Of a DNA stretch of 64,000 bases, positions 34,501-46,500 are shown piece by piece; position 1 is the stretch's first letter; each line of letters begins with the position of its first letter. A program made the position numbers and the translations under genes. The notes under the pieces are model-generated. The model made no database searches. It was not told the origin of the DNA and saw only the letters and a list, made by a program, of their open reading frames with translations. Source of the stretch: Branchiostoma belcheri (lineage: Eukaryota > Chordata > Leptocardii > Amphioxiformes > Branchiostomatidae); contig NW_017804465.1 in NCBI RefSeq assembly GCF_001625305.1, positions 455,445 through 519,444 on the forward strand, written 5' to 3'.

Positions 34501-37500
34501 GACCTGGGGCAAGCAGCCAGGTAATAGCAGCAATCAATGCTGGGTGTTTATCGGTATTCTAGCCAGCCTCAAATTATTTTCCGTCATCTCAATTTTGTTT
34601 GATCTTGATTGCTGAAGGTGTGAGGCATTATACCTCATGCATGACAGGCCTACATGGGTCTAGGGGCATGCTCCATCGGGAATTTTTTTGAAATATGACC
34701 CTCTGAAGCTCAATTTTCTGCATTTTGCTGGTAAACTAAGCTTAGAGTAATGACATCTCTTTCCATATCTTTACACAAGAAATCATCTATGATGATGGAT
34801 TGGGCAAAATTTTTGTCCATCAGAGGCAGCAAATTCCGTCAGATGATAGAAATATGGGTGCTGGGTAGAACACTGGTGCATCTTTGTCTTCAGTCTCTGG
34901 TGTTATTGTGAATCTTGCAACATTACATAAAGATGATTTCTTCTGAGACAAAATAAGTCCCACTGGGTAAGAGACTGAAGCCTTTCTGCTTTACACGATT
35001 ATTTTTCTTATGTTTCCCAGACATCTGCCAGCTGCGGGAGTGCCTGCAGTCGCTGGTGTTTGAGCAGCAGCAGCTGTGTTCCCAGGCTGCGGCCACCACG
35101 CTGTCCGCAGTCCGCCTGCAGCAGCGCCTCACTGTCCTGCAGCGGTACTTCATCGCTCTGGCACGGCACAACCCCGCCGAGAAGGCTGCAGCCCCCAACA
35201 AACAGTCTGCAGCGGTTATACCTAAAGGAACTAAGAGGTCAGTGTGAGACATACTTGCAACTTCATCTGTGTTGATAGAAGTAGTTATGAATATGTAACA
35301 AATTTGAACTGGAATTTCTAACCCAAGAATTAGTATACGTATACCCAATATCATAAAAATTTGTCGAAACGTTTGAGCTAATATCTGTCCCTATACACCA
35401 AAAGGTGTAGGCATGATTTTATACAAGTCTTGTAACCCAAGAAGACATAGTTCTTACCCAAAGCCATGCATCTGTACAAAGACTAACAAAAATAGAAGCC
35501 TTGTAATGTACATTGCATGTTTGGTAACACTGCATTATGTTTGTTGGAAATCAGAGTGAAACACAGACAGACAGAGACAGACAGACAGACAGACAGACAG
35601 TCACATGCACAGACAGACAAGCCATGAACAGTACATTGTACTTGACCTCCTTGTGGTGAAGTCAGTGCAGCAGCCATGTACATCTACTAAGAAATTGTTC
35701 CAATGGTATTTCCTAACCTGGTTAAACCTGCAGTGTGCTGAAGCCCCATGAGAAGGCGACCATGGGTCTGGCGCGGGTGGGCTGCAGAGCGGCGCTGTCC
35801 TTTGCCTTCGCCTTCCTGAGACGGGCGTGGAGGACAGGAGACGACGCAGACCTCTGTACTGGTGAGACGGTTGGATTGTGTTGATGATGATCATGAGTTG
35901 GCGTCAAGCAAAACGTATTGTTTTTGCTGTTTCTTCTTCTCCAAACACATAAGGTTAATGACTTGGAGCAGACATCCGTCACCATGGTAACTGGTGCTTC
36001 AGCAGACACCCTGTGGTGTTGGATTACATTATGTAACAAGTGGTCTGGAGGGGCTGGTTACCATATATATGAATATTGTATTTGAGTTAGAATAAACAGA
36101 GCAGTAGTTTGTTGGGCAAGACCATGTGATGGTAAACATTATGCATTCGCTTTGCATAGGGGTGACCCAGTGTGCTAATGGCTATGAAGACAAGCTGTAG
36201 TGCTATAGTATAAGCTACTTTTAAAAGCATCATACTTCACCTTAGTTGAGGATGACAGTTTTACCTTTATGGTTGCAGAACTGCTACAGGAGTCCCTGGA
36301 TGCCCTGCGGACTCTCCCCGAGGCCACCCTGTTTGATGAGTCCAGTGTGTCGTCTGTGTGGCTGGAGGCTGTGGAGAGGGCAACCAAGTTCATCAGATCT
36401 GTGGTCATGGGGTAAATATTGAGCCCCCTTGAAATATTACAGTTTTTTTTACATCATATTTTGTTATTCTTGCAATTACAAAATAGCCCTCATAACCCAG
36501 ATTGTGTAATGAAGTTTGTATATTTTTTGCCGTCATCTTAATTTTGTTTGATGTAACGTCATTTTGAGTGCCAAAGAGGCAAGGCATCATGCCTGAGGCA
36601 CAACAATCCTAGGTTGCATGCTTCCCCAGGAAAATTTTGAAATCTTGAACCTCTAAAATGCTATTTACTGCATTTTCAGGGGCAAACTTTGCTGGTAGAC
36701 TAAGCACAGTTTAATTTCATCTCTTTTGGTAATCTTTACGCCCCAAAGATGACAGATTGGGCCACATTTTTGTCCATCCTAAAAGGCAAAATTCTGTCAA
36801 AGATGAATGCTGGGTAGATCAGTAAACTGTACCCTTGTGTCTAATGGATCCTGTAACTGTTAACTGTTTGCATACAGGGACTCTAACGGTGGAGCGGCAG
36901 GTGGGAAGACGAGCAGCAGTAGTGGGAACATCCCTGTGTCTGACCAGCACACGGCGCTGGCCCTGCTCCTGGAGCTGGCCGTACAGCGCAGCTCTCTCAA
37001 CCACCTCCTGAGCGCCGTGCTGCTGCTGCTACAGCTGTGGGACAATGCTAACAAACAGGTTTGGATGTTTCAGGGTTCTGTGCAGGATTTTTTCACAGAG
37101 TAGGGGTCAGGTACAGAGGGATAATGTTCCACAGTGTAAGCCGTCCATTAAGTCCTAAAGACATGACCACAGTATTCTCCCTGAAACATTTTAAAACTCA
37201 ACCCTCTGAGACTATTTCCTGCTTATTAAGGGACAAAGTACTTGGTTGCAGCCTAATTCTAAAGTCTTTTATTGTGACCCATACTTCATGAATTATGAGT
37301 AATAAAGGTAGTTACCTAAGTTACCTGCAACAGTGCAGACATGCAGAAAAAAGGCTTTTGAGCCCTGGCCATTCTAGGAATCTAGTCTTGAGTCATCTAA
37401 CCATCTCTCAAATATAAATTTCCTTACATGGTGGTAATATTAATGGTAATATTGGTGATATGTGACTGTCCTGAAAAGAGACACTGGTCTACAAGCTGAT

Positions 37501-40500
37501 GGCATGGGGAAAGCTATACAAGACAGGAGCTTCTGGGCTGCCTACATGATTTGAGTGACAGCAGAACTGGCACTTGGTATAAGTTAGGCTACAGCAAGTA
37601 AATTTTATGGATGACATCCTCCTCAGACTCCAAATCTAATGCGAGCGGGCAAAAAAGGTTCCTATATCTTAAAATTTTGTCATCCATAAAAATTTCTAGC
37701 TGTGGCCTTAATCAAGTTACCTGGGCTTGTTTTATGTGCAGGTGACTGACAACAGGTTTGACTCTAACGGTACGCGGGCACCGCTGGTTCCCCTGCTGCG
37801 CCGCTTCCAGGACATCCCCACGTCTCGCACACGGACAACAGACGGGGCCAAACTGGAGGAGGTAAGGCTACATGCATCATCATAATTATCATGTTCACAC
37901 AAAAATAGACAGGTGCTCCCCTTAACATAACTGTCTTGGTGAAAGTAATAAACTTTTTTTATGTTCCCCGATCTGGCATGAGCTTGAGCATCAGCCCTAC
38001 AGAGTATTTCCATTGGTTGATTGTTTCCATTTACTATTAAATCACTTGTCTATCTTCCCCAGGCTGACATGAGCATCAGCCCTACAGAGCGTTTCTATTG
38101 GTTGTTAACTAATTAAATCACTTGTTTGTCTTCCCCAGTCTGACATGAACATCAGCCCTACAGAGTGTTTCCATTGGTTGTTAACTAATTAAATCACTTG
38201 TTTGTCTTCCCCAGTCTGGCATGAGCACGAGCATCAGCCCTACAGAGTGTTTCCATTGGTTGTTACTATTAAATTACTTGTCTATCTTCCCCAGTCTGGC
38301 ATGAGTATGAGTATCAGCCCTACGGAGTGTTTCCATCGGTTGATTATATTTCAGTCCATACCATGGTATGGATGAAATATATTGTGTTCTCTGATGTTTC
38401 TTCTCCTTCTCCTCCTTCTCCTCCTTCTCCTCCTGCCAAACAGTCAAAGGGATTCAACTCCGCCATCATTCAGCCAAATGACTTGAAATTTGGCATGGAG
38501 GTAGAGTGGGCCAATACCCCCAGGCGTTTTTTTCATTTTTTTGATACATGCCTTTGAAAAATTTTTATGAAGGTTTTTTGGGGCATTTTTCGCCAAAAAA
38601 TGGATTTTTGGATCCTGAGCCCTGGTTTTACAACCAAATGATCTGAAATTCGGTATAAGGGTACCTTGAACATGTGTCTACAGAATATAGCAGTCACATA
38701 TTTGGCATACACCACTTCCAAATGACTCATTTGGGGGACTTTAAAGTGATATTATGTAGAAGTTTGACTATTTTAGAAATCTTTCTTTTACACATTTTCT
38801 TGCTCTTTACACCTACCTGACTTCATGATGACATTTGGGGATTAACATATCAACGTCGTTTCGCCGCAAATACGCGTTGGAAAACTGCGCACTCCGCGGC
38901 GCTAGCGCGGATCGCGGCCATGTTTGTTTACATCCGACCGCGTCCGAGCATTCCCGAATCCAGCCGAACCGCAGGTCACCGTAGAACACGTTATTCTCTA
39001 AAATACGGCATATGCCGGGTCACGATTTGACAACTGCCAATAGTGCAACAAAAACGCCTTAGGCATACGTAACGTTTATACTTTTTCATATCTACAGGAT
39101 TTGCCTAGTACAACAATGTAGATATTTCGTGCATTACAAAATGACACCGATCGTTATGGCCTTCCAAACATTAGCATTTTTGGTCAGTTTATCTGTGCTT
39201 ATCTTTTTTTACTGGCCAACTGGATCCCATTAGCTAATACCACAGTGTGATAGCCCAAATCTTCTCCTTTACATCGATACCAAAGTCCCCTGGTTAGTTT
39301 TAGGACAAACGGGTTTGCCCCAAAGAAAACCGCGACGGTGCACACATCGCGGTGACGAAATTTTAGCCCAGTTGTAGCTACCGGCGCACACCATTCTGAG
39401 TTTCCGCAACATTTTGATACATTTAGCGTAATGTCATAAACTTCGTTCCTTGGTATGAGAAACTGTATGAATGTGGTTACCACATGCAATATGATAAGTG
39501 ACATGATAACTTTCAAGTATATACAAAAAGTGGATTTTAGATTAGGTACTGACCCTTCAAAAATTGGCAAATTTGAAGTCAATCGGCTTCGAACTCCAGC
39601 GTTCGAAAGCGTTCGAACCATGGAATCCAGACACGCGCCGGAAGTTGCCGAAGATTTCCGAACGAAAACCGTTGTTTGTTTACATTCTATTTATTGTGGC
39701 ACACATAAATACGTCTGGCCTTGCGCAACTTATTCTCGCGCTGCGCTGAGTTGCCGAAAAGGCGAAATAGCGACGCTGATACGTTGAAAGTTATCGAAAA
39801 TGACAATCTACATGAGAAAATTTCAATTATTTGTATTTTCAATTTTGGCGGGAAAATTCTACATAATATCACTTTAATGGCTATTTTCTGCAAAAAAAGG
39901 GCCAAAAGTGCTGTACCCGTTCCATGTTCTATCTAAAGAATGGCCGGTTCCATCCATGGAACACGTGTTCCATTGCGGGTTACCTGAGGTCACATTGCAC
40001 GTAAGTGGTGCGTAATGACCCACACATTCAATTTTATGTGCCTAAGACCTTCAAAATGTATCAAATCTCATCATTGTTAGTTTTTGCATACCTGTAATAA
40101 GATTAGTAAAGCTTTCGAGATTCAAAGTACATGTTGTTGCATCTTTGTTCGCATATAGCTACTATTTAATTCATTTATTTGAGAACCTTTGCCAGTTTTG
40201 CACTGGGGTAAGTTTGGAATAGTCCACTTTTGCGTGGGAGGGAGATGGACTGAAATATGCTGTATTTGCTCCCAAGCAAATGTCGGCCTTTCTAGTTGTT
40301 ACTATTAAATTACTTGTCTATCTTCCCCAGTCTGGCATGAGCATGAGCATCAGCCCTACGGAGTGTTTCCTGCGGTACATCACCCTACCTGAGGCAGAGG
40401 ACACACCTGTGGACCTGAGACAGACAGCTGTGGTCATCATGTCTCACCTGGACAGACTGGCCACACCCTTCATGCCTCCCACATCCACCAACACTGGACA

Positions 40501-43500
40501 CAAGGTTGGGCATCCACGTGTGGAACAAGGCTCAGTCACATCTGTATCTAATCCTGTGTCTGTATCTGTATAGCTCTTTGGTGTAGCACACCAGCTTCTG
40601 TATCTCTATTCTATAGAGCTGATATAACTGCCCTTTGGAATATCACACCAGCTTCTGTATCGGTATAACCAGTTTAACCACCCTTCTCCATAACACACCA
40701 GCTTCTGTATCTGTATTCTGTACAGCCAATATAATTGCTCTTTGGCACCTTACACCAGCTTCTGTATCTGTATTTCCAGTGTAACTGCCTTCAGCTTAAC
40801 ATACCAGCTTCTGTATCTGTGTCTGTATAGTTGGCCTTCAGCAGCAGGTGGCTAGTACACTGAACAGTATCCAGCTTTGTGTGTAACATTTTTACTGTAT
40901 TTACAATTTATTCATACTCTTTATCCCCATAGATGCCAGGAATGGGTAGTACCCAGGAGGTTCTAGGCTGGGGTTGGCTGGCCTGGAGTGGTGCTAACAG
41001 TCCTAACAGCAGTGGGAACACGTGTGAGATGTTGGGGGAGCTGGGTGTACTGCAGCTGGCCTGTGCTGAGAGGTGTCTGGTGGCCCTCACCAAGACTGGC
41101 AGGGTCTACATGTGCTACTACAGTTCTGAGAGCCAGGTGAGCAGGGCTACTAATATAATCAACAGCAAACAAAGAAGCAAAGGTTGATACTGCATGTAAT
41201 GTAGCACATTGGCAGAACATACTTCTGCATGAAACCCAGATTTTTCACAGGTTTTGTTGGATGTTTGGTCAACGTTGCATCAGAATTTTGCCCGTTAAAG
41301 ACAATACACGTATCTTTTCTGACAGAACATTTGAAAACCATAGACAGAATGTCATCATGAAATACACCAATACAACCTTAAACAAGATGTTCTGCTTAAG
41401 AGCTTGTTTCTCCGTTGTGATCGGTTATGTACAATTGATAGCCTCACAGGACCTCTAGATTTTACATCCCATCTGAGAGGATGTCCTTAACTGAATTTTA
41501 TTTGAGTCAAGTAAGGAAATTCATGTACATGTGTAGGTGTTAAGTGCCTTTCGCAAGGGCACAACACTGGGGCTTACAGGGATTTGAACCTAGAACCTTC
41601 AGATTCAGTAATAAGTTTAGCCACCAGACTCCTTGTTACCATTTCAGGGCCCCCAGCTGATGGAGAGCTTGGCAGACAAGGAGGTGGTGAAGGTGGCGGC
41701 ACACCCTGAGGGGAAACATTACATGGCCCTGACATCAGAGGGCGAGGTCTACTCCTGGGGAAATGGAGATGGTGGGCGACTGGGACACGGAGACACCAAG
41801 TGAGTTTCAGGGGGATTTTTTATGTTAACTTCCATAGAATTTAAAAGTTTTGTTTTTGTCCTGTTTCTTCTCCAAATGAATAGGGTCATTGACCTATACC
41901 AGACAGCTGTCACCATGGTAATTCAGTCAGTTACCCTCAAAAGATTAAGGTACTGTCAATGTAGAATGTAGGTTACTCACAACACAACAGCATACTAACA
42001 GTTTACTACAACTTACCAAAGTACATAGTACCAAGTTTGCCTCTCTGACTTCTGTCCTGTAGTTCCCGTGAGGAGCCTACACTAGTGCGAGCTCTGTCAG
42101 GGAAGCAGCTGGGGCGACACGTGGTGCACATCGTGTGTGGGAGTACCTACAGCGCAGCTATCACCGCTGACGGGGAACTCTTCACCTGGGGCAGGGGAAA
42201 CTACGGCAGGCTCGGACATGGTCAGGACATGGGAGATTTTTTTATATGTATTTCAAGCTGATTTTCTGCAACTTAACTACGCAACTACAACAGGCTTGCA
42301 CATGGTCAGAATACAGGATCTAGAGCTTTGACCTATATTGGCACAGTCACATTTGTTGGAGGTTTTATGGTTTTGATTCGGTAGAATTTTCTAGCAGGCA
42401 GTGACAGAACCAGCAGCTGGCAAAGATAAGAAGCCTTTTCTGTGGCAAGACCCAAAAAGTGCTTCAGTTTACGATCATGATATTATGATAATCGCACAAC
42501 ATGTAACTGGGCCGTAAGCATCTTTATCTCTCTCACAAAGTAGTCTAGTACTCTGACACTGTCCAAAGAAACAGGATAGCCTGATGATTGTCATCTTGCA
42601 CGAGAAGTTGATCATTGTAATTTACCATCTCAACTGATCTTCCATGCCATGCTAACAAATCCTGCTGAAGATGTCTACATGTAACTGTTACAGGGAGTAG
42701 TGAGGACCAGCTGACCCCCACCCTGGTGGTGAGTCTGAAGGGTCGGCGAGTGATCGAGATCTGCTGTGGGAGTGGGGACGCACAGACACTGGCTGTAACT
42801 GATGACGGTAAGTTTCTGTGTATGCTTGGACATGTTCTTTGAATGCAGACAGATACACCTGCACAAAAAGCACTGGATTTTGCTACACTAGGATGCAATG
42901 CAAGAGCAAAACAAGAAACAGTTTCAACAGCTCTGAGCTGAAAAACACAGTGCATCTTCATCATAATGATGTTAGTAGCATGCATGGTCCCATTGCTTAG
43001 TTCAATGATCCCTCACCTGATTTGCATGTCTCTTGAAGGTTGAGAATAGGGGCATTCTTTAGCCATGGTCCACTATTCAATTGTGATGTGATAGGAGCAG
43101 CCCCTTGTAAACTGTAGTGTACATTGTAATGACCTCCCAGCCAATGGAAGACTAGCTTTTCAGTAAGCAAAATGGATGTGCTTCCAGTTTTCTATCTCCT
43201 AGCTCTAAGATCTTGTAGCTTAAGTACATACATTGTACCATTAGAGCAATAACTGGAAAACTAATATTAATTTTATCTAAAGCCTACATGACATTGTATT
43301 GTGTGTATGTACAGGTACTGTGTGGTCCTGGGGAGATGGTGACTATGGGAAGTTAGGCAGGGGAGGCAGTGATGGGTGTAAGACTCCTAAGATTATAGAC
43401 AGACTACAGGGACAGGACATCGTCAGGGTGTGCTGTGGGGCACAGTTCTCACTCGCACTCACTAAAACTGGACATATCTGGACTTGGTAAGTACTACTTG

Positions 43501-46500
43501 TAAGGTATTGTTTTGATTTTCATTATGTGTGTTTGCAGCTATAATTCACAAAGGGTTTGATAGATAAGTGAATTTTCAGTATACATTTGTATGGTTTAGT
43601 TGTTGGGGTCCAGGTGAAGCAGTTTATTTTTCATTTTATCTATATTTTAAGGTACAATGTATTGGAAGAAAATAATTTGATACCCCCGTGCTGTGTGTAA
43701 TGTGGTAACTCTTTAGTTAGCTAAACTGGATCTAGTAATCTCCATTTCCACTTTGTTCCTGACCAGGGGTAAGGGAGACAGCCAGAGACTGGGACATGGC
43801 ACAGAGGAACATATCCGCTTCCCCAAGCAGCTGGAGGGACTGAGGGGTAAGAAGGTGGTGGATGTGGCGGTGGGGTCCATGCACTGTCTGGTCATGACAG
43901 AGGAAGGAGAGGTGGGTTTGGTTACCAGTCCTTTTTCTATGTTGGTACTTGCTGATTTTTTCACGAATTAAAGCTTTCATCTTGATCATCATCATCGCCA
44001 CATTTAGTGCTTTTTTAGTCTACAGTCTATTGTCTGCTGCTGCCCGGTGAAGTTTAAAAGTGTATCCTTAACTGTCATAGACTGTCACAGTTTTCTATTG
44101 TCAAAAATTGCTGGAGAATCTGAAGAAATCTTGGGAAAGAACATGTTTCTGCAGAAATCTCATTGCATTGTTTATTTAAGTTGTATGTTTTAGCTGTTTT
44201 TATTCATTTGTTTACATCTAAGTTGTTTTGTTGATTTGTTGTTGTTTGTTGCAGGTGTATGGCTGGGGGCGTAACGACCAGGGCCAGCTGGGAGACTCGT
44301 CCTTCAGCACCAAGTCTGACCCCACCCTCATGCCGCTGGACGGCAAGTCTATCAGTGGCATCGCCTGTGGACCTGCTCAGGTTACAATTATTTAATTATC
44401 ACAATGTTGTTCAAATCTTTCCACCAGGCACCAGGTGGTGCATAGGGTGGCACCCATTTCCATAAAAAAAACCCTTCCACACAATTGTGAAAACACTACA
44501 GCAGGGAGCTAGAGCCCAGTATGCAGACAGTGTGCCAGTGTGGTCAATATGATGTCAAATGTGCCGGTATGTAAATGAGCAAGTCATTTGCATTTTCGTG
44601 ACTGGACAAATGCACCCGCAACTCATACTTGATTTATTAATGAATGAACAAACAAATGAATGAATGATCGACTGTTGATAAATTCAAGGTAATATTGAAT
44701 AAATCCCGTTTTCCTATGCCAGAGTTTCTGCTGGACGTCGACCGGACACTGGAGCGTGGGTCTGCGGGTGCCGTTTGTGGTGGACGTGTGCCACGGGACG
44801 TTCCAGCACCTGGACCAGCTGCTGCAGCGGGTGTGTGAGGGGCTGGACGGGCGTAGTGACTGGCCGCCGCCCCAGGAGAAGGAATGCATGGCTGTGGCCG
44901 GGCTCAACCTGCTCAGGTTACAGGTAAAGGCAATGGACTTTTAACATGAAATCTGTGTTAGTAGAAGTCATAGTCTCTTTACTCTTAGCCCAGCATGCTT
45001 CTTTGGAACAGCAAGCTGCCCTGAGCTCTTAACAGACTTCCATGAGAAGGAACTCCCAAGGCAGGATCCCTTTTCCATTCGGCACATTTCCACGATTCCA
45101 CGATTTTGCTCAGCTAGGCAAGACCTATCCTAAGCTCTTCCCAATTTGGATATTATTTTGTTAGCTATATGTGTGTCTTACAGGTTACAGGTAAATGCTC
45201 TTGACTTTTAAATTTAAGCAAGTTTGAATTGTTATTTCATAGTCAATTTTAAGCAATAAAATTAATTGAATTAATCACTGTTGGTTTCCTCTTCCAGCTC
45301 CATGCTGCCATCACTCAGAATGAGGACCCAGCCAGGTTTGTTTGTTTGTTTGTTTGTTTGTTTTGCATAACTAGTTTTAACTGTCTGCAGGCATGTACAG
45401 TAGCTACAAACTTTGTAAGACTAGATTGTAAGGTTTGATCCACTGACACCAGAATGGACCACTACTCTTGTTGATTCAAACCCAGACCCTTAGGTTCTAA
45501 GTCAACAATCCTGAGTTGAGTCAGGAAATATTTGTAAAGTGCCTTTTGTAAGGGTACAACATTGGTGCTTGCTAGGGATTTGAGCCCATAACCTTTAGAT
45601 TCTAAGCCAACAACCCTAACCACAAGACCACCTTCACACCAGGTTGAACCTGCAGCCAGGCAGCCCCCTGCTGAACAGTCTGAAGCAGCGAGTGGTGGAG
45701 TTGGCCAGTAACACAGGAGTACTGGGGACGGTACAGACTGCAGCACAGGCCACACTACAGAGTGGCTGGTTACTCCTGCTCCCTACAGCAGAGGAACGGG
45801 CCAGGGCCTTGTCTGCACTGCTGCCAAGTGATGGTAGGAGTTTACTTCATAGAATATCTTCCTTCAAAATGAATTTATGCTTAAGATCCTATACAAAAAA
45901 GCAGTGAAGTACTAAATTTGTTGTAATCTGATTCATCTTTACCTTCAACTAGGTTTATTTCTGATAGTGGGTGCTTGGGGTTCGAAATACTTTTTTCTCA
46001 GGTTGCTGAGTGGGCAACCTAAGCTAAAAACATGACTGGCATGGTGAGAATGCATATTTCAAACCCTGGAGCTAGAATCACTGCAATCAATTTTCACCTT
46101 ATGCTGTTTTGTAGACCGGTAAAATTCATAACAAGGACACCTTGGATGTAAAAGGAAATGGCAGACATTTTGACATATTTTTGCCTCCTAGCCTCTGGAG
46201 ATGGAGCCTCGATGACCCCAGGACGACGGTTCATGATGGACCTGCTGGTCAGCAGCCTCATGGCGGACGGCGGTCTGGAGTCCGCCCTCGCCGCAGCCAT
46301 CAAGACAGAGATGCAGGAGATAGAGGGAATGAAAGAGAAGGAACTGGAGAGACACCAAGATGAACGAGAAGAGGACACCTCAGCCACGGCAGGCAAGACG
46401 GAAGAAAAGGCCAAGAAGGTGGAAGCTGACATCAGGAGAGTTCGGTCTTCTGGGTCCACCATTCCACTGCTTCAGTTGATGCAGCAGCTACTTAGGTAAG

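Larger units (their letters stand above)
40933..44780 (+). other. HERC2 first RCC1-like (RLD1) beta-propeller
   Basis: Exons 10-17 encode successive RCC1 blades: [69 protein letters not shown] and [14 protein letters not shown], closed by ACGPAQSFCW. RLDs bind proteins or act as platforms; here an N-terminal interaction domain. Confidence 0.92.

Noticed and set aside
37960..38345. CRISPR-like array
   Set aside because: Repeats are contiguous without unique spacers, carry eukaryotic acceptors, and the genome is animal.
38327..38557. Alternative HERC2 exon within the decoy array
   Set aside because: No matching peptide to the family and it ends in simple repeat.
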